Source: Haloferax sp046557615
GTDB taxonomy: Archaea; Halobacteriota; Halobacteria; Halobacteriales; Haloferacaceae
Direction of reading: 5' to 3'
Length of the DNA stretch: 64,000 bases
Assembly (NCBI RefSeq): GCF_046557615.1
Contig: NZ_JBKIII010000001.1
Location: 620,001 to 684,000 of the forward strand
Shown one piece after another: positions 25,352 to 34,715 of the stretch; the stretch's first letter is position 1, and each line of letters begins with the position of its first letter. The position numbers were made by a program, and so were the translations under genes. The notes below the pieces were generated by a model. That model searched no databases and had not been told where the DNA came from. It was given only the letters and a program-made list of their open reading frames with translations.

Positions 25352-26245
25352 ATGGCAGCTATCAGTTCCCTCTTTACAGCCCTCTCTGCCCTCCGGCGGA
25401 ACCCCGTGATATTCTTCGGGGGTCTCATCTCCGGATTGGTAACGCTCCCACAATTCGCCACCCAGTTAGCAGGGATTCCGCTCGTTCCGACAGGATTGCA
25501 AATCCTGACGTTCTTCATCATGCCCTTCGTTGCCGCCGGAATCTACGGGATGGCACAGGAATCGCTCTCGAATCAACAGACGTCGTTTTCGACGTTCACC
25601 GCCGTCGGTCGTGAGAAGTACGTCCCGCTGTTGCTGGCGAACCTCGTCAACTTCGGCATCTACCTCGCGTTTATCATCGTATTCGGTATCGTCGCCGTCG
25701 CCGCAGTAGCGACAATCGGTATCGGCGCACTCGCCGGTGGTGGCGACTTCGCCCTCGGTACCGGCGCGATTATCGCGCTCGTCGTCGTGGCACTGCTCGC
25801 TCTGGTCTTCTTTATCATCCAGTTCGTCATCCAGTTCTTCCCCGTCGCAGTCGTCGTGGACGACGCCGGAGCAATCGAAGCCTTCGGTGACAGTTATCGT
25901 CTCGTGCGTGCGAACATCCTCCCCGCCATAGGCTACTGGATTATCACGTTCATTGCCGGTGCCATCGTCACTGCCCCCGTGACTGGATTCGTTATCTTCC
26001 GAACCTTCCAGAACATCCAAGACGTACAATCTGCACAGGCCGCCGGTGGTGCGATGCCGAACGCTGCCGCAGGTCTCGGCCTTTCGCTGGTCGAAGTCCT
26101 CTCGCTGTCGGCTATCTCGCTGGCGCTGACGATGCTTCTCACTGCATTCGTCTCCACGTACGCTGTCAGTTTCTACCAGGCACACGCAGCGCCGAATGTT
26201 GGCCCCGACATCGAAGGCGACGACGTGATTCCGGAGTTCGAATAA
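25352..26245 (+). CDS. Polytopic membrane protein, haloarchaeal unknown family
   Basis: A 297-residue protein with about six membrane helices. The N-terminal LFTALSALRRNPVIFFGGLI and the central IGYWIITFIAGAIVTAPVTG resemble a widespread haloarchaeal membrane domain of unknown function (DUF7847-like, name unverified). The helix-breaking loop PVAVVVDDAGAIEAFGDSYR is typical of these proteins. No catalytic motif is seen. It has its own TATA box and ends directly against the convergent NYN gene without any gap. Confidence 0.75.
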   Translation: MAAISSLFTALSALRRNPVIFFGGLISGLVTLPQFATQLAGIPLVPTGLQILTFFIMPFVAAGIYGMAQESLSNQQTSFSTFTAVGREKYVPLLLANLVNFGIYLAFIIVFGIVAVAAVATIGIGALAGGGDFALGTGAIIALVVVALLALVFFIIQFVIQFFPVAVVVDDAGAIEAFGDSYRLVRANILPAIGYWIITFIAGAIVTAPVTGFVIFRTFQNIQDVQSAQAAGGAMPNAAAGLGLSLVEVLSLSAISLALTMLLTAFVSTYAVSFYQAHAAPNVGPDIEGDDVIPEFE

Positions 26246-26743
26246 CTACAACAAGAACGTCTCTTTTCGCTCCGAAAGGTCGATGAACGCGTCCGACGCT
26301 TCGACGAGTTCGTCTGCGGTGGATTCTCTGAACGACATCACTTCGACGCGGACGCCCTCGTGTCGGAGGTGCGAACACAGTCGTTCGAAGTCACCGTCGC
26401 CCGAACAGAGGACGATGGTATCGACGTGGTTGGCGAGACTCACCGCGTCGAGGGCGATTCCGAGGTCCCAGTCGGCTTTCTTCGAACCGTCACCGAACGT
26501 CTTGATGTCCTTAATCTTCGTCTCAAAACCGATATCGACGAGTGCATCGAAAAATCGCTCTTCGTCTGGAGAGTCCGCGCGGATGACGTAGGCAATCGCC
26601 CGCGTCAGTGCGCGCTCTGCGGCCCCTTTTTCGAGGAGTGACGAATAATCGATATTTCGGGAGTAGATACTCTGTGCCGTATGGTAGAGATTCTGCGCGT
26701 CGGCTAAGATAGCGACACGCTGATCTTGGTGAATCTCGGTCAT
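26246..26743 (-). CDS. NYN-domain protein (LabA/DUF88-like putative RNase)
   Basis: A 165-residue PIN-like NYN domain. Conserved acidic sites are AILADAQNLYH (Asp15) and LCSGDGDFERL, with a further acid in the KKADWDLGIALDAV segment, giving the usual metal cluster of NYN nucleases. The family is thought to process RNA, although many members are untested. The start is ATG 26743, with an A/T element at about 26770-26776 (leaderless spacing). The frame opens slightly earlier at 26764. Confidence 0.85.
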   Translation of the reverse strand: MTEIHQDQRVAILADAQNLYHTAQSIYSRNIDYSSLLEKGAAERALTRAIAYVIRADSPDEERFFDALVDIGFETKIKDIKTFGDGSKKADWDLGIALDAVSLANHVDTIVLCSGDGDFERLCSHLRHEGVRVEVMSFRESTADELVEASDAFIDLSERKETFLL

Positions 26744-27048
26744 CTGTGGACCACACACACGCACGACGCTAATATCCGTCGGTAAACCGAGTGAAACCGA
26801 CTCGAGAGACGGCAGGTGATGTGAAGGACGTAAACTATATCATGTTCCGAGGTACTCGTTGCCAGTGTGAACATTGCTGTTCGGCCGCCCGTCACACCCA
26901 CACGGTCGACAGCGACGCGTCCTTTTTTGAAAAAACGCGCTCCTTGATCGCTCGTTGCGGGGGTAGCGACCCCGTCTCGGGTGGATTCTGAACTCACAGC
27001 GCGCAGTCGTCAAATCGACGAACACCACACATCACACCAACACCACCC
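26744..27048. other. Intergenic region between the NYN gene and dapA
   Basis: This 305-bp stretch has no convincing gene. It holds the promoter of the NYN gene near 26770, an A/T element aaactata near 26833, and a striking mirror element at 26917-26940 (gcg, T6, g, A6, cgc). It also holds a short hairpin ggggt-agcg-acccc at 26960-26973. No clear TATA box lies 27 nt before dapA, so dapA may have a leader starting near the T6/A6 element. Confidence 0.4.
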
Positions 27049-27966
27049 ATGACATCAATCGACCTCCGTGGGGTCTTCCCCGCGATGACAACGCCGTTCC
27101 ACGAAGACGGCAGTATCGACTTCGAAACACTCCAGTCCGACGTTCGACGCCTCGAAGCAGCAGGTGTCGATGGCCTCGTTCCCGTCGGCTCGACTGGTGA
27201 GTCCGCGACGCTCACCCACGACGAACACATCGAAGTCGTCGAAGCCGTCGTCGAAGCCGTCGAAGAGATTCCGGTAATCGCCGGGTCCGGGTCGAATTCG
27301 ACCCGCGAAGCACTCGAACTCTCACAACGCTCCGCAGACGCTGGCGCCGACGCACTCCTTCTCATTTCTCCGTACTACAACAAGCCCGAACAGTCGGGTA
27401 TCATCGACCACTACGAAACGCTCGCCGACGAGGTAGACGTCCCGCAAATCGTCTACAACGTCCCCAGCCGAACGGGAAGCAACATCCTCCCCGAGACGGT
27501 CGCCACGCTCGCCGAACACCCGAACATCGCAGGCTACAAGGCCGCCAGCGGCGACGTGGGACAAATCTCGCAGGTCGTCGAATACACCCGAGACGAGGAC
27601 TTCGCCGTCCTCTCGGGCGACGATGGACTCAACCTCCCGATTATCTCGGTCGGCGGCGTCGGCGCAATCTCTGTCGCCGCGAATATCGAACCCGCACGTA
27701 CGGGGGCGGTGATTCACTCGGCTCTGCAAGGTGACTACGAACGCGCCCGAGAGATTCACCACGACCTCGCACCGCTGTGCCGCCAACTCTTCATCGAGAC
27801 GAACCCGATTCCGGTCAAGGAAGCGATGGAGATTCGCGGCTACGGTCCGGCAACGATGCGTCCACCGCTCACACGCTTGAGCGAAGAACACGTTGGCGAA
27901 CTCGAATCGATTCTCGACGGCCTCGCCTCCGCCGAGGCACTCGCAGACGGAGGACTCGACGAGTGA
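27049..27966 (+). CDS. dapA: 4-hydroxy-tetrahydrodipicolinate synthase
   Basis: A 305-residue TIM-barrel lyase condensing pyruvate with aspartate semialdehyde, the first step of the diaminopimelate/lysine branch. The Schiff-base lysine is Lys164 (NIAGYKAASGD). The general acid/base Tyr136 is in VYNVPSRTG, the binding loop is GSTGES (47-52), and SPYYNKP supplies the shared Tyr. The length is normal. It opens a six-gene operon whose members mostly overlap by 4 nt; the dapB start GTGA overlaps its stop. Confidence 0.96.
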   Translation: MTSIDLRGVFPAMTTPFHEDGSIDFETLQSDVRRLEAAGVDGLVPVGSTGESATLTHDEHIEVVEAVVEAVEEIPVIAGSGSNSTREALELSQRSADAGADALLLISPYYNKPEQSGIIDHYETLADEVDVPQIVYNVPSRTGSNILPETVATLAEHPNIAGYKAASGDVGQISQVVEYTRDEDFAVLSGDDGLNLPIISVGGVGAISVAANIEPARTGAVIHSALQGDYERAREIHHDLAPLCRQLFIETNPIPVKEAMEIRGYGPATMRPPLTRLSEEHVGELESILDGLASAEALADGGLDE

Positions 27967-28724
27967 CGGTCCGCATCGCAGTCACCGGGGCTACTGGCCG
28001 AATGGGTGGCGAAGTACTCGCTGCCGCGAGCGAGCGTGACGACGTCGAAGTCGTCCTCGCTGTCAGTCGCTCGCCGGGGGCGGAAGTCGAAGGCGTCGCC
28101 GTCGAATCGACCGCCGACCTGCCCGAACTCCTCACCGAAAACGAACCCGACGTGACTATCGACTTCACCGGACCCGACTCGTGTCTCGAATACGCGAGCG
28201 CCTGTGCCGAAGCAGGCGTTGCGTTCGTTACGGGTACGACCGGCCTGTCCGACGAGCAGTTCGACGCGCTCGAATCGCTCGCCGAGGACGTGCCAGTCCT
28301 CTACGCGTCGAACTTCTCGCGGGGGATTGCCGCACTTCGACGGGCAGTCCGCGAGGCAGTTCCCGCACTCGATGGCTACGACATCGAACTGACCGAAACG
28401 CACCACAACGCCAAGCGCGATGCCCCCAGCGGAACGGCACTCACGATTTTAGAAGACATAGACGACGTTCGCGGCGACGCCGAGCGCGTCCACGGCCGCG
28501 AGGGAGAAGCCCCACGAAGTGACGGCGAGATAGGAGTACACGCCAGACGGGCCGGGGATATTGCCGGTGAACACGAGGTATTACTGGCTGGAAACCACGA
28601 GTCACTATCACTCACACACCGTGCCGGGTCACGCGGCGTCTTCGCCGCCGGGGCACTCGACGCCGGGGCGTGGCTCTCGGGCCGCGACGCTGGCTGGTAC
28701 GACTTCACGGAGGTACTCGAATGA
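27963..28724 (+). CDS. dapB: 4-hydroxy-tetrahydrodipicolinate reductase
   Basis: A 253-residue NAD(P)H-dependent reductase acting on the DapA product. The nucleotide-binding loop is AVTGATGRMGGEV near the N-terminus. The catalytic block is ELTETHHNAKRDAPSGTAL, with the His pair and Lys of the family. The start is GTG 27963, inside the dapA stop (GTGA), rather than the upstream-extended frame. It is translationally coupled on both sides. Confidence 0.95.
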   Translation: MTVRIAVTGATGRMGGEVLAAASERDDVEVVLAVSRSPGAEVEGVAVESTADLPELLTENEPDVTIDFTGPDSCLEYASACAEAGVAFVTGTTGLSDEQFDALESLAEDVPVLYASNFSRGIAALRRAVREAVPALDGYDIELTETHHNAKRDAPSGTALTILEDIDDVRGDAERVHGREGEAPRSDGEIGVHARRAGDIAGEHEVLLAGNHESLSLTHRAGSRGVFAAGALDAGAWLSGRDAGWYDFTEVLE

Positions 28725-29563
28725 GCTTACAATCAGACGTAGAAGGCCTATGGCAGCAGTATCAGAACGACGAAATCGACGCCGCATCGGCGACTGTTGA
28801 CGAACTCGACACGCTCGATGCGTTCCTCGACGCCCTTGAAGCGGGCGAGGTGCGCGCGGCAGAGAAGACCGGGTCAGATGTGACCTCGTGGGAAGCCAAC
28901 GAGTGGGTCAAGCAAGGAATCCTCCTCAACTTCGGCCTGCGCGAGACGCTCGCCCGCGAGTACGGCGACGTTCGCTACCACGACGTGCTTCCTCTCCGCG
29001 ACACCGCTGACCTTGGTGAGCGCGGGACGCGCAACACACCCGATGGAACCGCAATCCGACGCGGAGCCTACCTCGGCTCTGACTGCATTATGATGAGCCC
29101 CTCGTTCGTCAACATCGGCGCATACATCGGCGACGGCACGCTCGTCGATTCCTGTGACACCGTTGGCTCCTGTGCCCAAATCGGCGCGGACGTCAAGCTC
29201 GGCGCAAACACCCTCATCGGCGGCGTTCTCGAACCCGTCGAAGACGCCCCCGTCGTCATCGAAGACGGCGCGGCACTCGGTGCTGGCTGTCGTGTCACCT
29301 CGGGATTCCGCGTCGGCGAGAACTCTATCGTTGGCGAAAACACGCTTCTCACCCCGCGAATCCCGGTCTACGACCTCGTTGACGAGGAAATCTACTATGG
29401 GCACCTGCCAGCGAACCGTCGCGCGTTCACTCGCTTCGTGGAGTCGTCGCTCGGTGACCACGAGATGTTCGAAAGTGGCGCGTACAAACCCGCCGTCGTC
29501 GCACTCGACATCGAGGACGACACGCTCGATGCGACCCGTCGAGAGGAGGCACTCCGCGAATGA
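28721..29563 (+). CDS. dapD: Tetrahydrodipicolinate N-succinyltransferase
   Basis: A 280-residue trimeric left-handed beta-helix enzyme that succinylates tetrahydrodipicolinate from succinyl-CoA, marking the succinylase variant of the DAP pathway. Hexapeptide repeats are clear between residues 115 and 220 (FVNIGAYIGDGTLVDSCDTV, IGADVKLGANTLIGGVLEPV). The N-terminal helical domain is present. ATG 28721 overlaps the dapB stop (ATGA). Succinylated intermediates are removed later by the DapE-like enzyme at the operon end. Confidence 0.94.
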   Translation: MSLQSDVEGLWQQYQNDEIDAASATVDELDTLDAFLDALEAGEVRAAEKTGSDVTSWEANEWVKQGILLNFGLRETLAREYGDVRYHDVLPLRDTADLGERGTRNTPDGTAIRRGAYLGSDCIMMSPSFVNIGAYIGDGTLVDSCDTVGSCAQIGADVKLGANTLIGGVLEPVEDAPVVIEDGAALGAGCRVTSGFRVGENSIVGENTLLTPRIPVYDLVDEEIYYGHLPANRRAFTRFVESSLGDHEMFESGAYKPAVVALDIEDDTLDATRREEALRE

Positions 29564-30807
29564 GCGCGGGAGGTCCGGCAGTACGGCGACTCGCCGACTG
29601 GGACCGCGAGCAACTGTTATCGCTCGCCGACGAGTTCGGCGCACCGCTGTACGTCACCGACCTCCAACGCGTCGAAGAGAACTGCCAGCGCCTTCGAGAC
29701 GCGTTCCCTGAAGCGCACATCAGCTACGCGGTCAAAGCCCACACCGGACAGGCCGTCCTCGAAACCGTCGGTGAAGCAGGACTCGATGCAGAGTGCGCTT
29801 CTGCGGGCGAACTCGTCCGCGCCTTCGACGCCGGATTCGAAGGAAATCGCGTCCGCTACACCGCAGTCAACCCACCGAGCGAAGACCTCGATATCGTCGT
29901 CTCCTACTGGGAATCGAACCCTGACCTGACGATTACAGTCGGCGCAGAGGACACCATCGACCGACTCCAAGAACGTGGCTTCGATGGCCGCCTCTGTCTC
30001 CGCGCGAATCCCGGTGTCGGTGCAGGCCACCACGAGAAGGTCCAGACCGGCGCGCACGCCAAGTTCGGTATCCCAATCGACCGCGTTCCCGACATCGCAG
30101 AGTCCGTCCGCGACGAAGTCGAACTCGTCGGCGTCCACGCCCACGCGGGCAGTGGAATCTCGGGCGACGACCTCTCGGCTCACCGCGAACTGGTGCGTCG
30201 AATGGGTGACCTCGAACGGTCGATTCCGGGCCTCGAATTCGTGGACGTGGGCGGCGGGTTCGGTGTTCCCTACCGCGAAGACGAGCCACCACTCGACCTC
30301 GAAGCGGTCGCCGACGCCACCCGTGAGGCACTCGGCGAGACCGAAGCCGACCTCGCAATCGAACCGGGCCGGTACGTCGTCGCCGACGCGGGTGTTCTTC
30401 TCTCCGAAGTGAACACCGTGAAGGACGTTCCCGAGACGACCGTCGTCGGCACTGACGCTGGTATGACGACTCTGCTCCGACCAGCGATGTACGACGCGTA
30501 CCACGCGGTGTCGAACCTCTCTCGGCCCGACGCCGAGGTGGTATCGACTATCATCGCGGGACCCGTCTGTGAGACGAGCGACGTACTCGCAGACGACCGA
30601 CCACTCGCTCGCCCCGAACGGGGCGACGTTCTCGCGTTCGGCAACGCCGGGGCCTACGGCTACGAGATGGCAAGCACCTACAACTCACGGCCACGCCCCG
30701 CCGAAGTCGTCCTCGACGACGACGGCCCACGCGTTGCCCGTCGCGCAGAGACCCTCGAGGACATCACCACACTCGAACGAACCGCATCTGAACACATCCC
30801 CAACTGA
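29560..30807 (+). CDS. lysA: Diaminopimelate decarboxylase
   Basis: A 415-residue PLP enzyme of fold type III that decarboxylates meso-diaminopimelate to lysine. The cofactor lysine is Lys59 (ISYAVKAHTGQ). The phosphate-binding GGGFGVPY loop, VHAHAGSG and the partner-subunit motif GPVCETSD are all present. The length is typical. It is coupled to dapD by ATGA. The gene order puts the last pathway enzyme before the epimerase that feeds it. Confidence 0.95.
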   Translation: MSAGGPAVRRLADWDREQLLSLADEFGAPLYVTDLQRVEENCQRLRDAFPEAHISYAVKAHTGQAVLETVGEAGLDAECASAGELVRAFDAGFEGNRVRYTAVNPPSEDLDIVVSYWESNPDLTITVGAEDTIDRLQERGFDGRLCLRANPGVGAGHHEKVQTGAHAKFGIPIDRVPDIAESVRDEVELVGVHAHAGSGISGDDLSAHRELVRRMGDLERSIPGLEFVDVGGGFGVPYREDEPPLDLEAVADATREALGETEADLAIEPGRYVVADAGVLLSEVNTVKDVPETTVVGTDAGMTTLLRPAMYDAYHAVSNLSRPDAEVVSTIIAGPVCETSDVLADDRPLARPERGDVLAFGNAGAYGYEMASTYNSRPRPAEVVLDDDGPRVARRAETLEDITTLERTASEHIPN

Positions 30808-30825
30808 CCAAGCACACACAGAATC

Positions 30826-31692
30826 ATGAGCGTACTAAACACCGTACCATTCGAAAAGTTCCACGGCACTGGAAACGACTTCTTCGTCGTCGATGCAGAC
30901 GACCCCGTCCCGGACCGACCGGCCTTCGCACGGGCACACTGCGACCGAGACGGCGGCATCGTACTGAAAGAAAGCGAGCGAGTCGGCGCAGACGGCGTCC
31001 TCTTTCTCGCCTTAGAAGACCGCTACGACCCACCGCGAGTCGTCATGACCCTCGTCCAACCCGACGGCTCTGTCGCCGCCATGTGCGGCAACGGCGCTCG
31101 CGTGGCCGCCGCGTGGGCCGCCGAGCGAACCGGGTCGGACCAGATTATGATAGACACCCCGGCGGGCACCCGACGTGCCCTCATCGAAGACGACGACGTG
31201 ACCGTCGAGATGGGCGCACCGATGTTCGACCCCCGAGACGTTCCAGTCGATAGCGGGGAACCCCTCGTCGAAACCGACGTCGAAGGGCTCACTGTCACCG
31301 CGGTCAACACCGGCGTCCCGCACGCCGTCTCGTTCGTCGATGACGTTGACGACGTAGACCTCGAAGCCGTCGCACCGGCGGTTCGCCACGCACCAATCTT
31401 CCCCGAGGGCGCGAACGTGACGCTCGCATCGCCCGACGGAGACGGCGGATTCGACCAGCGAACCTTCGAGCGCGGCGTCGAAGGTGAGACCCGGTCGTGT
31501 GGTACGGGCGCAGTCGCCGTCGTCGCCGCCGCAAAGCGCGTCGGACTCGTCGAAGGTGACGACCCAGTACGTGTCTCCCCACCGGGTGGCAACCTCTCGG
31601 TGACGGTTCCCGACGAGGGCTCGGCACTCCTCGGCGGCCCGGCAGTCCGCGAGGGCGCAGGTGAAGCGGACACCGTCTTCCGCGAACGATGA
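30826..31692 (+). CDS. dapF: Diaminopimelate epimerase
   Basis: A 288-residue PLP-independent racemase converting LL- to meso-diaminopimelate. The two catalytic cysteines are Cys87 (AAMCGNGAR) and Cys225 (ETRSCGTGA), in two mirrored domains. The start KFHGTGNDF is the family signature. It is separated from lysA by 18 bp, the only real gap in the operon, and overlaps dapE by ATGA. Confidence 0.96.
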   Translation: MSVLNTVPFEKFHGTGNDFFVVDADDPVPDRPAFARAHCDRDGGIVLKESERVGADGVLFLALEDRYDPPRVVMTLVQPDGSVAAMCGNGARVAAAWAAERTGSDQIMIDTPAGTRRALIEDDDVTVEMGAPMFDPRDVPVDSGEPLVETDVEGLTVTAVNTGVPHAVSFVDDVDDVDLEAVAPAVRHAPIFPEGANVTLASPDGDGGFDQRTFERGVEGETRSCGTGAVAVVAAAKRVGLVEGDDPVRVSPPGGNLSVTVPDEGSALLGGPAVREGAGEADTVFRER

Positions 31693-32786
31693 GCGGCACG
31701 GGGTCGGGGTTCGACCCCATCGACTTCCTCGAACGGGCCGTTCCGGTCGCGTCCAACGAAGACGTGAGCGAGATGCGTGACCTACTGGTCTCGACAATCG
31801 AGGCACAGGGTATCGACGCGCGCGTAGACGACGCGGGCAACACGCTTGCCTCGAAAGGTTCGGCCGACCCAGAGACGCACCTCGTACTCAACACGCACAT
31901 CGACACGGTGTCGCCACACGTGCCGTACGAGCGCGAATCAGGTATCATCCACGGACGCGGGTCGTGCGACGCGAAGGGGCCACTTGCGGCATTGCTTTCT
32001 GCCTTCTTCGCCGTCGAACCCGCTGACGATGCGCGGGTGACATTGGCGATTACCCCCGACGAAGAACTTCTCTCGCTCGGCGCGGACGCGCTCGACGTCG
32101 AAGGCGACATGTACATCGTCGGCGAACCGACCGGCCTCGACGTGTGTACCGCCGCCAAGGGACGATTCGAGGGGACTATTTCGCTCTCGGGTGTCGCGGC
32201 TCACGCCGCCGAACCGCAGTCGGGGGCCAACGCTATCGACGCGCTCGCGCCGGTGCTGTCCGTAATCGACCAGTTCGACGACGGGCGCGACGAACATCCG
32301 GACCTCGGGGCGGCCAGTCTGACGGCGACGATGGTCGATGGCGGTGAGAACTCGAATCAGGTTCCAGCGTCGTGTAACCTCGTGGTTGACCGCCGAAGTG
32401 TGCCGCCAGAGACCGCTGACGGCTTCCGAAACTCGCTCGAATCACAGCTCCGCGAGGCCGTTTCCGAGGAGGTTTGCGTCGAGTTCAACCTGACCGAGCG
32501 CCCGACGCCGTTCCTCGAAGCCTTCGCCACCGACCCGGACCACGAACTCGTTTCGACGCTCTCGGATGCGTCACGTGGGGCAGGGGGGTCCGGAGCAGTT
32601 CGTCCGTTTACTGCGGCGACCGAAGCATCCTACTTTGCACACGCCCCCGTGGTCGTCTTCGGTCCGGGCGACCTCGCCGACGACGAGGGCGCAGTCGCCC
32701 ACGCCGAACGCGAGTACGTGACGACTGCCGACGTTCGAATGGCCGCAAACGCGCTCTCGGAAGCGGTCGCATCCCTCGTCAGCTAA
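31689..32786 (+). CDS. dapE: M20 family metallopeptidase, probable succinyl-diaminopimelate desuccinylase
   Basis: A 365-residue di-zinc M20 hydrolase. Predicted ligands are His70 and Asp72 (LNTHIDTVSPH), Asp94 (GRGSCDAKGP), Glu125-Glu126 (TPDEELLS) and Glu146 (GEPTGLD). A C-terminal His near residue 350 completes the set. A dimerisation domain lies between. M20 enzymes have varied substrates, but its place in an operon with dapD strongly suggests it removes succinate from N-succinyl-LL-DAP. No DapC-type aminotransferase is in the cluster. Confidence 0.88.
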   Translation: MSGTGSGFDPIDFLERAVPVASNEDVSEMRDLLVSTIEAQGIDARVDDAGNTLASKGSADPETHLVLNTHIDTVSPHVPYERESGIIHGRGSCDAKGPLAALLSAFFAVEPADDARVTLAITPDEELLSLGADALDVEGDMYIVGEPTGLDVCTAAKGRFEGTISLSGVAAHAAEPQSGANAIDALAPVLSVIDQFDDGRDEHPDLGAASLTATMVDGGENSNQVPASCNLVVDRRSVPPETADGFRNSLESQLREAVSEEVCVEFNLTERPTPFLEAFATDPDHELVSTLSDASRGAGGSGAVRPFTAATEASYFAHAPVVVFGPGDLADDEGAVAHAEREYVTTADVRMAANALSEAVASLVS

Positions 32787-32836
32787 ATGTCTGACAATCA
32801 AAACGTTCTTGTTCGATAGCATAGAAGTTTTGGCAG

Positions 32837-33373
32837 ATGCGTACTCCCCGAGTTCTCTATGTTGGTCTCGCGTTCCTCGTATTCATCTCTGGAGTTGGGG
32901 GTGCTGCTAGTGGGTTCAACATCAACTACGAAGGTGAGCAGTTCGTACTCGACGCAACTGCCGGACAGCACGTCCGCGGAACCACAACGTTCGAGAAAGG
33001 AACGGTAATCAACGTCCGTGTCATGTCGAGCGGCGAAACACATCCGTTTCTCATGTCGAAGTCGGTGAGCGTCGGAACCAACGGGAGTTTCGACGTGCAG
33101 TTCGACCTCACTGAGTTAGCTCCCCTCCGTGGCGGACCAGTGACAGTTGCGATTCGCCACAACGAATCGCGTCTCTATGCGACGAACGCGACGCTCGTGA
33201 CGAACAATATGCCCGCCGATTCGACGCTGACACCTGACGTGGCCGACACGACCGAGACGACGACGAAGACGACCACGACAGACTCCCCGTCGACTGGCAT
33301 CGAAGTCCCCGGCTTCGGCCTCGTCGCGGGGCTACTCGCCCTACTCGTGACCGCACTGCTCGTGCGTCACTGA
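32837..33373 (+). CDS. PGF-CTERM surface protein with BGTF-like domain
   Basis: A 178-residue exported protein. A signal peptide (about 1-25) is followed by a beta-rich domain (INYEGEQFVLDATAGQHVRG, TFEKGTVINVRVMSSGETHP) resembling the BGTF domain found in S-layer-type glycoproteins. A Thr-rich linker (about 135-152, likely O-glycosylated) leads to VPGFG plus a hydrophobic helix and RH tail, the PGF-CTERM anchor processed by archaeosortase. It is probably a lipid-anchored surface protein; its ligand is unknown. It is monocistronic, after the dap operon. Confidence 0.85.
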   Translation: MRTPRVLYVGLAFLVFISGVGGAASGFNINYEGEQFVLDATAGQHVRGTTTFEKGTVINVRVMSSGETHPFLMSKSVSVGTNGSFDVQFDLTELAPLRGGPVTVAIRHNESRLYATNATLVTNNMPADSTLTPDVADTTETTTKTTTTDSPSTGIEVPGFGLVAGLLALLVTALLVRH

Positions 33374-33421
33374 CGGCCGACAGAACGCAACGCCCTTTTT
33401 CCACCCCCGCAATCGTCGCGT

Positions 33422-34117
33422 ATGTACGAGGCGGTCTACGCCCACCCGGACGGCGAGAGTACGGCCAGTCGCTTCGCCCGCGCCGCCGACCGGTACGGCT
33501 ACGACGGAATCGTGATTCGCGCCGTCGATGCGCACCCAGAGTACGACCGCCTGCGAGACCACCTCGAAACGGACCTCGTCGATGCGGTCGAGATTCAGGC
33601 AAAAGACCCCGAACACGCGAGTGGTGCGGTCGGGAACTATCGCCCACAGCGTGAACTCGTTATCCTCCGTGGCGGGACGAACGCGCTGAATCGGTTTGCG
33701 GTCGAACAATCTCGCGTCGATGTACTCTCACAACCGATGCGTGAGAACGGCGATTTCAACCACGTACTCGCCAAAGCCGCCCGCGACCACGGTGTCCGTG
33801 TCGAGTTCGACTTCGGACCTGTGCTTCGGTCGGAGGGCGGAACACGAGTACAGGCGCTCTCGAATCTGCGAAAACTCCGCGAACTCGTGATGTACTACGA
33901 TGCACCGTACGTCGTCAGCGCGGGCGCACGCTCACATCTCCAACTTCGCACACCGCGCGAACTGGCCGCACTCGGGGAGGTCATCGGATTCGACCGCGAG
34001 CAGGTGATGGATGGGTTACGAGAGTGGGGGCGATTGACCGCCCGCAACCGCGAGCGAGCGTCCGAGTCGTTCATTGCGCCCGGCGTCAAACGAGGTCAGT
34101 ATGAAGAAGACGATTGA
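33422..34117 (+). CDS. rnp3: Ribonuclease P protein component 3 (Rpp30)
   Basis: A 231-residue TIM-barrel-like protein of the Rpp30 family, a subunit of RNA-based RNase P that works with Pop5 on the catalytic domain of the RNA. Family blocks are MYEAVYAHPDGE, GYDGIVIRAVDAH, QPMRENGDFNHVLAKAARDH and VRVEFDFGPVLRSEGGTR. The C-terminal ITSGA-like segment reads VVSAGARSHLQLRTPRELAA. It overlaps the next methyltransferase gene by 17 nt and starts an operon with rnp2 and psmA. Confidence 0.94.
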   Translation: MYEAVYAHPDGESTASRFARAADRYGYDGIVIRAVDAHPEYDRLRDHLETDLVDAVEIQAKDPEHASGAVGNYRPQRELVILRGGTNALNRFAVEQSRVDVLSQPMRENGDFNHVLAKAARDHGVRVEFDFGPVLRSEGGTRVQALSNLRKLRELVMYYDAPYVVSAGARSHLQLRTPRELAALGEVIGFDREQVMDGLREWGRLTARNRERASESFIAPGVKRGQYEEDD

Positions 34118-34715
34118 GGAACACGCCGCCCGCTTCTCGAAGATTGCCTCGCAGTACGACGAGTCCCAAGACTCCGAGGAGTACAAGGCCTGTGCGTCGC
34201 TCGTCGTCCACTACGCCAACCCCTCCTCGGACGATGTGGTCCTCGACCTCGGGACGGGAACCGGCGCGATTGCACTCGCTCTCGCTGGCGATGCCAAGCG
34301 CGTCATCGGCCGCGATATCAGCGAGGGCATGTTGGCAGAGGCCCAGCGCAAAGCCGACGAAGTCGGCCTCGACAACGTCGAGTTCGGTGAGGGACGCTTC
34401 CGCGACCCGAGCGTGGACGAGAACGTCGATATCGTCGTCTCCAACTTCGCCATGCACCACCTCGGAGACGAAGAAAAACGCGAGGCGATTCAGGTCATCG
34501 CTGACTTGCAACCGAAGCGGTTCGTCCTCGGCGACGTGATGTTCTTCGGGACGCCCGACCCCGACGAACCGTTCTACTCGCCAGAGGTTGACCTCCCATC
34601 GACCGTCGGATTCCTCGCCGATGCACTCACGGATGCCGGATTCGTCCTCACCGCCGTCGAAACCGTCCACGACCAAGTTGGCGTTCTAGTGGCCGAACGA
34701 GTCCCACTCGAATAG
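34101..34715 (+). CDS. Class I SAM-dependent methyltransferase
   Basis: A 204-residue methyltransferase. Motif I is VLDLGTGTGAIALALAG (about residues 44-60), the acidic ribose-binding end is VIGRDIS, and motif IV is VSNFAMHHL. A UbiE-like layout suggests a small-molecule or RNA substrate. It sits between two RNase P protein genes, overlapping rnp3 by 17 nt and touching rnp2 directly. A tRNA-related substrate is therefore tempting but unproven. The ATG 34101 start is chosen to give the conserved KKTIEEHAARFSKIASQYD beginning. Confidence 0.88.
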   Translation: MKKTIEEHAARFSKIASQYDESQDSEEYKACASLVVHYANPSSDDVVLDLGTGTGAIALALAGDAKRVIGRDISEGMLAEAQRKADEVGLDNVEFGEGRFRDPSVDENVDIVVSNFAMHHLGDEEKREAIQVIADLQPKRFVLGDVMFFGTPDPDEPFYSPEVDLPSTVGFLADALTDAGFVLTAVETVHDQVGVLVAERVPLE

